Shown here: positions 1 through 11,927 of the stretch, one piece after another
How positions within the stretch are numbered: position 1 is the stretch's first letter
Layout of the letters: each line of letters starts with the position of its first letter
Assembly (NCBI GenBank): GCA_947034885.2
Contig: OX344758.2
Span: 3,412,501 to 3,476,500 of the forward strand
Direction: 5' to 3'
Length of the DNA stretch: 64,000 nucleotides
Source: Thuidium tamariscinum
Lineage: Eukaryota; Streptophyta; Bryopsida; Hypnales; Thuidiaceae
Notes under the pieces: generated by a model
What the model was told of the DNA's origin: nothing
Databases searched by the model: none
What the model saw: only the letters and a program-made list of their open reading frames with translations
Position numbers and translations under genes: made by a program

Positions 1-1
1 C

Positions 2-2728
2 GAAAAAGTGTCAATTCTTGCGGGTACACTTGCAAGGTTGGATCGTGATGCACCTCACTACAAGAAGGATGGGTACAATGACTTCAACACATTCTACATG
101 CAAGCTGCATCAGGGACAAAAGGTGGTTCAAGTGGCTCCCCTGTAATTGACATTCATGGCCGAGCTATTGCACTTAATGCTGGAAGTAAGTCGGCCAGTG
201 CCTCTGCCTTTTTTCTTCCTTTGGAGCGTGTAGTGCGGGCTTTGCATCTATTGCAAGAGCAGAAAGACAAGACTTTAGAGGGTTGGGAGTCTGCAGTGAT
301 TCCACGTGGAAGTTTTCAGATGACATTCTCTCATAAAGGATTTGATGAGATACGGCGACTAGGGTTGAAACGGGATACAGAGCAGATGGTGAGAAAGGCA
401 TCACCTTCATCTGAGACTGGGATGCTTGTCGTGGAGTCGGTTGTTCCTAACGGTCCTGCACACAAGCAACTAGAACCAGGGGATGTTCTTGTACGCGTTG
501 GTGGTGAGGTTTTAACACAGTTTTTGAAATATGAAACTTTATTGGATGATAATGTGGGGAATCCTATCAGCTTAGAGTTTGAACGAGGAGGGAAAACTAT
601 GAATGTGACGATTACAGTTCAAGATCTACACTCCATTACTCCTAATATGTTTTTGGAAGTAAGCGGTGGAGTGATCCATGCTCTTTCCTACCAACAGGCC
701 CGAAATTTGCACTTTGCATGTGGTATTGTGTACGTAGCTGAGCCTGGATACATGCTATCTCGAGCAGGAGTGCCCAAACATGCCATTATCAAGAAGATGG
801 CTGGGGAGGAAATAGATAACCTTGATAAATTCATTTCTGTTTTCTTTAAACTTGCAAAAGGGGCTCGTGTTCCTCTAGAATTTGTTAGTCATATTGATAG
901 ACACAGGAGCAAATCAGTTTTGGTGACTATTGATCGACATGAATGGTATGCTCCTCCTCGGATTTACACTCGGAATGATGCAACTGGGTTGTGGGATATT
1001 CAACTTGCAGCTCCTAGTGGAGAGGTTCCATTGATACCTTTGAAAGTAGAGTCCATGGAAGCAATGGCCAATGGGGCTGTGAAAGTAGAGGATGATGTCA
1101 AAACTATTGTTGGCAATGAAGAAAACCAAGTGGAAGTTGCTACAAAGCGTCAAAAAGTGAACAAGGAGTTGGCTACTGATCATCTTGGCCCTACATTGGA
1201 TAGTTCCTCTAGGCAAGGAAGTGGTATTGCACCTGGAACTAGCTCCTCAATGGCAGAACATGTCATTGAGCCAACTTTAGTGATGTTGGAAGTACACATC
1301 CCACCTTCGGCTATGTTGGATGGTGTTCATGCCCAACACTTTTTTGGCACGGGCGTTATTGTACATCACTCCAAAGACCTTGGTTTAGTGGCAGTAGACA
1401 AGAATACAGTGGCCATCTCAATCTCTGACGTCATGTTGAATTTTGCTGCTTTTCCAATGGAAATTCCTGGCGAAGTTGTGTTTTTACATCCTATGCACAA
1501 CTATGCATTAGTGGCTTACGATCCAACTGCTTTGGGCGAAATGGGGATGGCAGCGGTGCAAGAAGCTACACTTACTACGGATCCTCCATTGCGAAGAGGG
1601 GACTTTGTTTACCTTGTTGGTCTTTCTCGAAGCTTGCAAGCAACATCACGGAAATCAACTATCACCAATCCTGGAGCTGCTCTTACTGTGGCAGCTGCTG
1701 ATTGTCCACGCTACCGTGCTATGAATATGGAAGTCATTGAGCTAGACACTGACTTTGGGCATACATTCTCTGGAGTCTTGGCTGATGAAAATGGAAAAGT
1801 GAAAGCTTTGTGGGGTAGCTTCTCTACACAAGTGAAGTATGGAGATAGTTCACCTGAAGACCATCAATTTGTACGAGGGATTCCAATTTATGCCATTTGT
1901 GAGGTTTTGGATGTCATTGTGAATGGATTATCTGGTGGTCCATCTTTGTTCATTAATGGCTTGAAAAGATCTATGCCATTGATGCATATCTTGGAAGCTG
2001 AGCTTCAACCAACCTTGTTGTCTAAGGCTCGAAGCTTTGGTCTTAGTGATAAGTGGGTGCAAGCTTTAGCTAAAAAAGACTCTATGAGACGACAGGTCTT
2101 ACGTGTGAAAGGGTGCTTGGCAGGGTCACGAGCTCATAGTGTGCTAGAGCAAGGGGACATGCTTTTGGCTATTAGTGGACAACCGGTGACATGCTTCCGT
2201 GATGTGGAGACTGCTTGTAAAGCCACCAAGACAATTTGTTCTGAAGATCCAAAGAATTTGGCACCTGGAACTTTGGATTTGACATTGTTTCGACAAGGTC
2301 AGGAAATCAACATTGAGGTAGGCATTGATGACCGTGATGGTTTTGGAACCACCCGAATGGTGAATTGGGCTGGATGTGTCTTACAAGAGCCCCATTCTTC
2401 AGTTCGGGCGCTAGGTTTTTTGCCTCAACAAGGGCATGGAGTGTATGTGGCACGGTGGTGTCATGGAAGCCCCGTGCATAGGTATGGCTTGTATGCCCTC
2501 CAGTGGATTGTGGAGGTCAATGGAAAGCCCACTCCAAATCTACAAGACTTTGTGGATGTATCCCAAGAATTGGAGCATGGAGCATTTGTGCGTGTGAAGA
2601 CTGTGCACTTGAATGGAAAGCCAAGAGTGTTGACAGTGAAGCAAGACCTTCATTATTGGCCAACATGGGAGCTTCGTCTTGATCCCACAACAGCAACGTG
2701 GCGTCGTCACATCATCAAGGTACATTGA
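2..2728 (+). CDS. DEG7: DEG7-type serine protease, 3' part (runs off left edge)
   Basis: This is the C-terminal ~908 residues of a DEG7/DegP7-family protease; the frame is open to the window edge, so the start lies upstream. Residues count from the codon at position 8. The catalytic Ser is in GGSSGSPV (about residue 42); the His and Asp of the triad would be upstream. PDZ1 is near 100-207 and PDZ2 near 213-310. A charged linker (345-425) leads to a second, degenerate protease-like half (about 425-640), then two more PDZ-like segments (about 690-890). This matches the duplicated DEG7 layout; Arabidopsis DEG7 is about 1,100 aa. The family is ATP-independent and is reported in the chloroplast stroma in PSII repair. 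The stop is TGA. The whole 2.7 kb is one exon, unexpected for a plant DEG7 gene, so a retrocopy or lineage-specific intron loss is possible. No in-frame decay is seen. Confidence 0.93.
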   Translation, partial: EKVSILAGTLARLDRDAPHYKKDGYNDFNTFYMQAASGTKGGSSGSPVIDIHGRAIALNAGSKSASASAFFLPLERVVRALHLLQEQKDKTLEGWESAVIPRGSFQMTFSHKGFDEIRRLGLKRDTEQMVRKASPSSETGMLVVESVVPNGPAHKQLEPGDVLVRVGGEVLTQFLKYETLLDDNVGNPISLEFERGGKTMNVTITVQDLHSITPNMFLEVSGGVIHALSYQQARNLHFACGIVYVAEPGYMLSRAGVPKHAIIKKMAGEEIDNLDKFISVFFKLAKGARVPLEFVSHIDRHRSKSVLVTIDRHEWYAPPRIYTRNDATGLWDIQLAAPSGEVPLIPLKVESMEAMANGAVKVEDDVKTIVGNEENQVEVATKRQKVNKELATDHLGPTLDSSSRQGSGIAPGTSSSMAEHVIEPTLVMLEVHIPPSAMLDGVHAQHFFGTGVIVHHSKDLGLVAVDKNTVAISISDVMLNFAAFPMEIPGEVVFLHPMHNYALVAYDPTALGEMGMAAVQEATLTTDPPLRRGDFVYLVGLSRSLQATSRKSTITNPGAALTVAAADCPRYRAMNMEVIELDTDFGHTFSGVLADENGKVKALWGSFSTQVKYGDSSPEDHQFVRGIPIYAICEVLDVIVNGLSGGPSLFINGLKRSMPLMHILEAELQPTLLSKARSFGLSDKWVQALAKKDSMRRQVLRVKGCLAGSRAHSVLEQGDMLLAISGQPVTCFRDVETACKATKTICSEDPKNLAPGTLDLTLFRQGQEINIEVGIDDRDGFGTTRMVNWAGCVLQEPHSSVRALGFLPQQGHGVYVARWCHGSPVHRYGLYALQWIVEVNGKPTPNLQDFVDVSQELEHGAFVRVKTVHLNGKPRVLTVKQDLHYWPTWELRLDPTTATWRRHIIKVH

Positions 2729-4343
2729 GGTATGGAACCCAAGTTTCCTTAATCTAGATATTTTTTTTGCAACATAGCTCTTGCCTCCATTTTCAAGAAG
2801 GACTCCAATGCTCCAAATTCATGTATTATTTGGATAAGTTATGAATAAGTTATGAATTGTCAGAACATGAGCATTATTGTTGGGTAAACATTGATTCTTC
2901 TATTCCATTCCATTGTTGTATTCACTACATTTTAAATGTACTTATCAGTAACATTTTTACTTTGTTCTAATTATGACCTAAAAGTTGTCTTTTTTTAATT
3001 TTTTGAAACAAATGAAACGGAATTTCATTGCAAAGGCGAAAAGGTCATCTTTCTCAACCTTCTTGTAGTTGGCATGAATGATTTCTTTCCGTACATGTTT
3101 TTTGAAAATAACAAGGTTGGACAATTCCTCACATTAAGATCATGGACTTATAATGATTCTCTCTGATCCATGGCAGGTACCATTGTGGAAAAATTTGTGT
3201 CATGAAAGGGATCCATATCAGGAACCTTACACAAATGAAGCTTGACTGCAACTGCATTTGGGAGTTTGGGAGTATCAGCATTCAACTGCTGTTAGTATTG
3301 TTTGTGCTATTATTTTCAGTTGTTTTTAACACAAGAAGTGATTTTAGTAAACCATGGACAGGTGTGTCTGATTCATTGGAGAGAAAAATTTCACCAGGGC
3401 ATTCCTGGTGTGGATGTTACCCTTTTGAATTCAAGGCTTTGACCATTTGGATAGAGTATTAACATACCCCTTCTCTGTTGTGATTTGGAACTTGAGTCGT
3501 TGAACTCACTATACTATATGTCAAGTTAGCACAATCATGACTTTCTTTACCCTACATTTTAAACCATGAAGTTCCTTGGCTCAAAATTAAGAAAATACAC
3601 TCAAAAGTGCACAAAAAACAACACCTAGGATGAAAAGGTTCGAATAGAATATTCATGCATTTTGAAGAACTTCTAACCATGTGATTTTGTTCTTGACTAG
3701 TGTTTCAAACTTGCTTTGACCCTCAAAGGATAGATTGGTGACTGTGGAAATCATCCATTTTGATACCATGGGAATCATTAGCTCAAAAAAAATCCAAAAG
3801 CAGTCATTCATTTGGAAGTTAAAGTGTTATAGAAGATCTCTTGTTTACATACAAAACTCTAAAGATGAATAGTTGCATTTCTATCCAACATTGAAAGATT
3901 TTTTGTCATCTATAAGATACAAAATGTCTACTTCAATGTTTAAGGTTTAAAAATTTTAGGCCTTTGAGGCATTGCATGACTAAGATCCATGCATGCAAAA
4001 AAAAGAATTTTTTTTGCTACTTCACTTGTTGTGACCAAAATAGCCCCTAGTAGTTTTGGATAGATACAAGAGCTTTAGAGGTTATTTTGGAGGATTTTTG
4101 AACATAGTGGATTATGCTAGAATTTATGAAAGGTGGTGTGTTTACAAATTGTCTTTGGAATCACGTTGATCTAGAATATTCATAGGACTTATACCTCAAT
4201 TTTTTCTTTGTAATTTTTTTCTTTCAATGACAAGTAGATCTACCATGTAATCCACTTTGATTCATGTTGTGGAGGACTTTTAGTAATTACTTATGAATTT
4301 TAGAAATTGAAATTTGGATGCTATTAGAGTCTTCCTGTTTTAA
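2729..4343. other. 3' flank of DEG7 and AT-rich intergenic DNA
   Basis: Probable 3' UTR follows the DEG7 stop to about 2990. At 2991-3060 a T-run followed by GAAACAAATGAAACGGAATT resembles, in reverse, the 3' tail of the LINEs at 16.9 and 18.7 kb, so a short retroposon tail on the minus strand is likely. I recognise nothing in the remainder; the short open frame at 3202-3462 has no recognisable product. Confidence 0.4.
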
Positions 4344-4566
4344 GTTGCTACATAGTACATAAAGCATAGCTTACTTAGGTAAAAACATCCATAACTTTGA
4401 ATATAAACAATTCATCATAGTTAAAAGAAGTTTTTTCAAGAAAACATTTTTATAGTATTAAAAATTGAAAATTATGAATCAACAAAAATACATATATTTT
4501 AAGACTAAACATTTAATTACTATAAATTTTCAAAGTAGAAGCTCCCTAGGCCATTGAAACCATTAC
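4344..4566. repeat. AT-rich dispersed repeat, related to 9.41-9.63 kb
   Basis: The stretch ending in AATTTTCAAAGT, then GCTCCCTAGGCCATTGAAACC, aligns by eye with 9410-9632. It is probably a degraded copy of the inner and right part of the mariner-like MITE at 9294, without a visible left end. Confidence 0.4.
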
Positions 4567-4979
4567 ATTGCATGGTCATGAAACTAAAATCTAGAGAATT
4601 AATTAATAGTCATCTAATTGCAATTAAGTATGAAAAAAATTTAATTTCACTTTTAGAGACACTCTCCAAAAAAACATCCACAATCATTTGGAATTTGTAC
4701 ACAACTAATTTTGGATTTTTACACCTTCGTGAATTTCCCTTGTGGTTACAAGAGGGATTTTTAGTTTCTAAAGTAGAATTAGTATTGTATTGATTCAAAA
4801 AAAATTCTTGTGACCAAGAATTCCAAAAATTCTTCTTCCACAAAAATTGCATTCATCCAAATTTCTTTTATTGTTGCTTCAATTTAGAGAAAAAATTACT
4901 TACAATAGGATTTTAAAAAGTCCACCCCATTTATTGGAGATTCGCCTCCTAAGTGGAGGGAGGGGGCTTCTAGACATGT

Positions 4980-6640
4980 GAACATTCCTTCTATAATGGA
5001 AAACATAATATATACTTTTATTTTAGAAGGTACTTTAAGAATAAGGATAGTTTTAGCACATCCTACTATACATGCTACATGCAAAGCAAATCTTGCATGC
5101 CAACCTTAATAAATTGTGAATGAGTTATAACATTATTAAGTACACTACTCTTGACCCTTTACTTGAAACAAAATATTGTGCATAATATTGGAGTTGTAGC
5201 CTATGGTGAAGAAAGAATGTGAAAGAGTCATGTGCTCAACATCCAATGACATCTCAAACTTGTCCACTTTTTGATGTAACTCAATACAATGAGATAATTT
5301 ATGTGCTAAGAAAAAATCTATAAACAAATCTCATTCAAATTGTTGATCCTCTATATTTGGATCCATTGAGATAAAGTTTTAAGGTGCACAAGTTTTTTAC
5401 AATAGGATGTGGTAACAAGGACAAGACTAACATGTAGAGTAGAAGGAATTTGGAGATGGACCAAAAAAGTCATTTATTTGGCATTTCTCTACATAGCTCA
5501 AAAACTCTATGGGGACTTGTAGGGCTCCAAGTCTATTGGAATAGCTCACATAGAGGCCTTATAGCTATCCTTATAAACATCAATAACTCTACTTGGAGGT
5601 TTAGCATCAAAAAAGATTTGATGCAAGAAGGCTCCTACAATGAAAAGACCTTGTTGATCCTAACAACCCATGTTGTTGGGTTTTCTCATTACAATAGGCT
5701 TTTGTTTTCACAACTATGTTATAAGATTACTAAGTAGAAAAATAAAAAATTTCATTGTTGAAAGGCTTGTGATGAAATCTTTTATAATCATCAAGCCTTT
5801 AATCTAAATTGAATGATAAACAAGGAGAGGTGACCTTTAATGTAAAACTATTGATGAATGGATGATCATCCTTTGTTAGGTTAATAAAATAATTTAAATT
5901 ATAGCCCTCCTTAGTCCATTGATGAATAGCTTTACATTTGAATCCTACCATGTTAACTATGCCTGATTGCAACCTATTCTAAAATAGATCCCTCTATATT
6001 CTTACTTTAACATATATTACATCTATTTATGAGACTAGAATGAATTTGAGGTGTGCATATTATACCATATTCCCCAAATACATATAAAGATAAACCACTT
6101 TTGACTTCTAATATGATCCAATAAAATTATTGCAAATTGATATGAAACATGCTCAAACCCTTATTCAAAATTTTAGATATTGTACATTATTACATGTTTT
6201 TACGAGTAACTTTTGCTCCAGCCTTATCAAGGATATATGCGAATTTGATAAAGCTACCAACACAAAACACCTGTAAGACTACACAAACTATCCCAACTTG
6301 GTATCCATAAAAAATCCAACAAGTATAGACAACAGCAACCAAGGTCAAGGTTGTATCAAAAAGCACCAAAATTGAAGGAATGCTTCGCAACCAACCAATT
6401 TCGCACATCCAATTCCAAACAAGTTTGTTTGGACATCCAAGGACGAATCCCAAGCACAAAGCTGTAAGTGCAATGCCCCAAAAGTCACTTATTATGGACA
6501 TCATCCATATATACCCATAAAGTTTAAACTTCCACCCGTTGGCTATGTCAGGCACTGTCACAAGTGGTTGGATTGATATAGATGCCATCAAGATCTCCTA
6601 GCATACATTTGTAAGAAAACATTGATCATCTTATATATTA
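4980..6640. repeat. Dispersed block, copy 1 (partner at 61.4-63.6 kb)
   Basis: Long stretches match 61402-63620 in the same orientation, for example around the shared motif CATGCTACATGCAAAGCAAA at about 5070 and 61494. The match includes the 3' end of the membrane-protein gene at 6190-6430. The second copy is longer because of a MITE insertion and an apparent internal duplication. 4567-4979 and 4980-6189 hold no recognisable gene; their open frames are short and lose continuity in the other copy. Confidence 0.65.
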
Positions 6641-7610
6641 TTCTAAGAATATTGTTGTCATTAGGATACATTCATAGCAAAGGTGATGATAATGTAGGGA
6701 ATTAGTGTTCACCTCATGGGTATACAAGGAATTGAAGACATAACTCATACAAGGATAAGAACTTCTACACTAGTTCAAAGTTTGTTTCAACGAAAGGAGA
6801 GTAAATTTCCAATCATTTTCTTTATAGTCATTGTTAAACATTTAAATCATGGAATAAAACAACAACATTTGTAGCTTCATGGAACATTAATATGACAATT
6901 TGAAGTTATTGAATGGAATGGTAGAAACTTATTGCAATCAAGTAGTTACTCCAAAGTGTCACAATTCCTTGTTGCAATTCAATACCAGACTCTTCTTTTG
7001 AATGAAAGAACAATGGCCATATCTCCAATTGAGCTTTAGGCCCTTCAAATAAGGTCCTTAAAACCCAATTAGCGAACTTTTTGGTTGCATCATTGTCATT
7101 TAGGGTGTCTAAACACAATTGCTCCACTTTTGAAAGTTCATCTTGAACTCGAACTTGGTATCCACTTCCACCTTCAATGTTAAGCACCCCTATGTCATGA
7201 CCAAGAATCATATTTAGATTATGGTGCAAGAAAAATATCATATAATTATATAAATATGCAAAATTGACTCAATCCATTTTGCAAGGAAAAATACATAACA
7301 TTCTTGAATAGATGGTTAGGAGAGGAGATCCTTCTACAATGTAATTGTACCACAAATAATTCCTCATTCCCAATCCAATGGGTGACAATCCATGGGCAAG
7401 CGTCAATTCAAGATTTTTTCCAGTGAAAGGAGACCCGATGCACGGGGAGCATGGGATCCCCTGCCATGAAGTTCAAAAAATATTGGTAAATAATGCATGG
7501 AAACGGCGTTCTTGAGCTTTACCATCATTTGGATTGGCTTCTTGATCTGTTTTCAACGTTCGGCGGAAGGACATTTGTGTCACTGGCACTCGATTTGAAT
7601 GTGTAGCCAT
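6190..7610 (-). CDS. Small multi-exon predicted membrane protein, family not recognised
   Basis: I propose a three-exon gene. Exon 1 (7610-7523) starts with ATG and reads MATHSNRVPVTQMSFRR, ending at donor GATG/gtaaag. Exon 2 (7189 down to about 6950) begins after an acceptor ...acatag, and its phase joins exon 1 exactly (..NPND-GVLNIEGG..). It is a soluble acidic segment. Exon 3 (6609-6190) begins after ...tgctag and encodes two strongly hydrophobic regions (about YIWMMSIISDFWGIALTALC and, later, TLTLVAVVYTCWIFYGYQ, then VGIVCVVLQVF), with a basic tail AKVTRKNM and a TAA stop. That suggests three or four membrane spans. The exon 2 donor is unsettled: the best GTAACT site does not match exon 3 in phase. 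I do not recognise the family. The gene is tail-to-tail with DEG7, and a degraded copy of exon 3 lies at 63.37-63.6 kb. A gene remnant is the alternative. Confidence 0.45.
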
Positions 7611-7619
7611 GCTGTTTGA

Positions 7620-9260
7620 AGCTGTTGTAGACTTTCAGTCTGTGGGAAAACTTTGAAATGTCAGCCTCTAGAAAGACTCGTACGTTGAAGATCAGCTGAA
7701 CTCCACAAGTTTCATGTTTTTTGTTAGTGCCTTCCAAGAGAACATTTCCAGCCTAGACGAACCTAAACCAACCAATTCTGTGGGTCAAAATCGATCGACA
7801 TTTCTTGTCAAATCAACATCACTGTTACATCATTCTTCAGAATTTGGCAGCAGCAATTCTCGAGTAGCTAAATTCAAGCTAGATCAAATAAACTCCCCTG
7901 CCATTTCTCAACACTAATCTGTCGTAGAAAGCTTCCTTCCAGTATGAGAGCTCCAACTCTTTGATACCCTCCTATTTGTGAGATAAACATGTTAAGACGT
8001 TCGTTCACTAGGAGCTTCACTTACAATTACATATTTTCTTGAGGACAGTGACATGAGTTGTACTGATTCGGATGAAATCTGTCAAAGAAAGTCACACCCG
8101 GCACTACAAAAAATATATATACACAAGCGAAGTGCCTAAGCTGCTAGTAACAAACAGTCAACAACTGGAATACAATTAGCAACAAACTGTTCATGCAAAG
8201 CAGGAAAACTCTCGTGATCAGGAAATCTCTGAAACCAGTTGAGCACAGACCCTAAAGTTCTTCGACATCGTGAGAGAGCAATATCATTAGAAGCCCTAGA
8301 GGAATCGCAACTTACCCACCGTACTCGTGCAAGCTCCCCCTTGCAAGTCCTCCCCAGATACCTCGTGAACTATTTGTGCTAAAATTTACCACCCAAAAAA
8401 TGGAAACAAAATGTTGGCTGCATAGAACCAAGATCTGCAGATCGAACGTAATTAAAAGGTGAGAACGACGCGCACCGACACCAATTCACCACAAAACCGG
8501 CGACCGCCTAAACTTGGCTAATGACTCCAGACCCTAATCACCCCCCAAAACAACGATTTCACAATCAAATTCCAGTACACCAAATCCCTGAAACCCCCCC
8601 ATGGAACCTCCTCGCAAACCTCAAGATCCACACTCACGCACTCAAACTCAAACTCAAACTCCCCACCCACCACACAAGTCGCATCAAGTACGCACCCAAA
8701 CCACAAGAATCTCTCAAATCGGGACACAGCGAACCTCGTGGCGCGCAGCTGAAATCGACGAAACCGAGACCCCCGGGATTAGAAATTAAACCTTGAGCAC
8801 AAAAGCCCTAGAGCAATCGCCACGTACCCTGCGTAATCACGCAAGCTCCCGGCCCTCTTGCAAGTCCTCCTCAGATTCCTCGTGAACTTTGTGTGCTGAT
8901 ATTCTACTCATCAAATCAACCCCCCAAAACTGGCTGCATGTAGAGGATCACAGAATGCTCAGACTCCACTGCAAGAATGGCTCTCCACACTCTAGAAACA
9001 CTAATTTTAAAGCACGATAACATTTGGCAATGCCATGCCTAACAACAGCGAGCTCCAGCCAAGCTTTTACTGCAGAATCACTCCCAGAGATCGGGAGGCT
9101 CCGAAAGATGGACTTGCATGGATCTTCGACACAAACCTTGTTATATAGTTTGGAGCTGAAAGTAAGTTAGTCGGGCAAAGAATAGTATTCTATGAAGTCA
9201 TCAGACACTGAATAAGACTGACGTGCACGCCTCTGTCTTCTTTACTTAGGAAGCGCTTCT
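7620..9260. promoter_or_regulatory. GC-richer upstream region of the minus-strand gene, with internal duplication
   Basis: This region is richer in G+C than its surroundings and lies upstream of the proposed exon 1 at 7610. About 8270-8440 and 8800-8965 are two direct copies of one segment (shared CTTGCAAGTCCTCC and CTCGTGAACT), about 530 bp apart, pointing to a tandem duplication. A minus-strand TATA-like CTATATAA lies near 9135. Open frames here (8518-8796) are composition-driven and not supported as genes. Confidence 0.3.
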
Positions 9261-9293
9261 GTCAAGGACCAATGAATGACTTTTAGGGACCTG

Positions 9294-9646
9294 TAAGGTG
9301 GGTACACTTAAAATTGCACTCACCTAAAAGTGCCATCTATAGTCGCTGTACATTTCTGAATTCCATTATGTACCTATTTGGCTGGAGTGCTTTCAGAAAC
9401 AGACTTTGAACTTTAATAACTTTTGCATATTGTACAGTGGAAAGACCCAAAACTGTCCGAATAAGGAATTTAGCATAGTTGGAGGCATCCTTTTCTAAAT
9501 AATGATATTTTTCTAGTATTAGCAAGTGAAAATCATGAATATTAAAAAAAAAATTAAAATTTTCGGAGTTAGTATGTAATTTCTATAAATTTTCAAAGTG
9601 TTGGCTCCCTAGACCACTGGAACCATCCTACAGGTGTACCCTAAAC
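9294..9646. mobile_element. Mariner/Stowaway-like MITE, diverged copy
   Basis: The left end TAAGGTGGGTACACTTAAAA and the next ~135 bp match the intact MITE at 17223-17498. The right end (CAGGTGTACCC near 9630) is a degraded inverted match. A TA dinucleotide sits at the left edge, as for Tc1/mariner-type insertion. Confidence 0.6.
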
Positions 9647-10618
9647 TGAACTCTGCTGAAATCAGTTGTGAGTGAATGAAAATTATACATGTGTCTTACA
9701 ACTGCGTTAGCAAATTAGAATTAAACATTTGTCAGACACTTTAATGAATGCTTATGGACAGATTTAGTGATACTCTAGGGTCCAAGAATAGGTCTAGGGA
9801 TGGAAATAGGGTGGTTTTTGCAAATGATGGTCTTTATTTAGTAATTTGGCTTGGTCTACGCTAGGAGGTGTATGAAATGAGGCTAGTCATGACCTAGGCT
9901 AGGTCATAAGCCTAGCTAGTGAAACGTTGGTGATGCTCATATACACTCTACTAGTCTACCCATTGTCAAGAAAAGTAGTTAATCATCTTTGGTTTCAATG
10001 AAATTTATTAATGTTATGCATTTTTACTTTTAATTGCAACTATACAAATTCAAATGAAATGTGTAAGAGATTACATAAGAAAAAATACATAATATTATCA
10101 CTTATGGATTAAAGATTGTAATATTTGATCATGAAAGTGTTAAAATTATGAAATTCATTTGAAGTCTTTCAATCTTCTTTTCATACATCAAATCTAAAAA
10201 AACTAGTCACCAAAAAAGTGTGAGGATAGACTGGGCAAGATATGCATAACTCCAATCAATTTATGGCTTCTCAAAATCTACTCTATAATTTTCTAAAATG
10301 AATTTCAACTGTGGTTTTTCCTCCAAGATCTAGTGCATTTGAGGCTCATTTTTATGAGCCTTCAACACTAGAAAATCATGATTTGTAATGGACACCCTTG
10401 CACAAAATCTTGATCTTAATATAAAAATCATGATCATTCATTTTTAAAATTAAATTTTTAATTCTAAAACTAGACTTCAAATTTATTTTTCAAAAATACA
10501 AACTATTAGAAATAATAACTTGGATAGGTTTTATTTAATCCCTAAGTGGTTTTGGGTGTCTTTTGATACCTTTGTGCATTGCCTAAGTGGTGGTATGCAA
10601 AACCTTGTATGTGAATTA
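9647..10618. other. AT-rich intergenic DNA
   Basis: I see no gene, RNA or repeat boundary in this stretch. Confidence 0.4.
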
Positions 10619-11350
10619 GGGTCGTTGCAAGAAACACCGTCCATTTCCGTAGCGTTTTGGAAATGGACGCTGTTTTCTTTGGGAGTACTATTTGATTAGA
10701 AAATCAATTTAAAAAAAATATGAAAAATATGTCTAATGTATAAAACTTAAAGAAGAAGGTATCCTATCAAGGAAAAGCTTAGGAAAATTCTCCAAGTAGG
10801 AGAACTAGAAAAGTGGAAAATCTCATGAAAATGGGCGTATTTACATTTTAATTTGTAAAAAATAGAAAAAGTTATTTTTCTTGAATATAAAAATTGGCCA
10901 TTTGGGAAGAGTTGATGGTGATGATATTTCACCAAAAAAAAAATCTCAACTCTATTATCAATGGTCAGAAATTGCGTGCAATGGGAGTGTTGTTTGCATA
11001 CATGTGGAGGACATAAAATAATGTATTTTTAGATTCCTTTCTATAGGAATATGCTTTCCTACTATGCAAATGCACCATGAAAATTTCAACTTTAGATCAT
11101 TAAATTTGGGTACTCCTAACGTAGTAAAAAACCCTAAACCTCAATTTGTGACAAATTAACAAAAAATAATTTTAAATATAAAATGATTTTTTTAATTTCT
11201 GAAAAATAAGGGATGTAAAAATCATCAAGTGAGAGAGTTCCAATAATTATTTCATATTCTTGAATATTTTAATTCAAAAGTTATAGCAAAAAAGAACAAC
11301 GCCACTCCAATTGTGACGGAGAATAGGACCGGTGTTTCTTGCAACCACCC
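10619..11350. mobile_element. Non-autonomous TIR element, 732 bp, 4-bp TSD (ATTA)
   Basis: The ends are GGGTCGTTGCAAGAAACACC and its near-complement GGTGTTTCTTGCAACCACCC. The flanks are ATTA at 10615-10618 and ATTA at 11351-11354. It aligns along its length with 31760-32491, which is also exactly 732 bp. No coding capacity is seen. A perfect 4-bp duplication does not fit the common plant classes (hAT 8, MULE 9, CACTA 3, Harbinger 3, mariner TA). Confidence 0.8.
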
Positions 11351-11354
11351 ATTA

Positions 11355-11927
11355 AATAATTCTTTTTTATTAATAATTTTTAAATAATTTTTTTTATAGA
11401 TGCACACCAAAGTTTTCTATTGAGCTTTACACTTTTGAGATGCATCAGACATGCTACTAATTTTTGAAATAATTCTAAAGCTTGAGGAAGCAATGTGCAT
11501 ATTTTTCTCCAAATATACAAGTGAGCATGTTCTACAACCTCTAAGTTCAATAGCAAGTATTACAATATATTTCAAGGAGCATAAGAAAATCAATGGTTGT
11601 TTCATGTTTAATTTCATAGTTCACACGTTTGGTCAATACTTCATGGAATTTGGCGAATAAGGGTCAAGTATGATTTTAGAGGACTCAATGTGACCCCTAA
11701 ACCAGTTAAAGGTTAACTTTAAATTATTGTTAACACCAAAATTTCATGCCTTGGGCATTTAGGAATTAAAAATTAAAGCATACCATTACTACAAAGTAGT
11801 CCCTCACCCTCCATTTGCAAAAAAACTCACTCTAACCTCAACTAATTTGTACATGGAGAAGTAGGGAATTCAATGTATACAAACTTAGGTGTTCCCAAGC
11901 CATTGGCCTATAGTCAAAGGCCTACCT
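11355..11927. other. AT-rich intergenic DNA
   Basis: No supported feature. The overlapping short frames at 11417-11660 on both strands are not convincing. Confidence 0.4.

Noticed and set aside
8103-8125. CACTACAAAAAATA as another CACTA-type terminus.
   Set aside because: No matching inverted end or 3-bp duplication was found.
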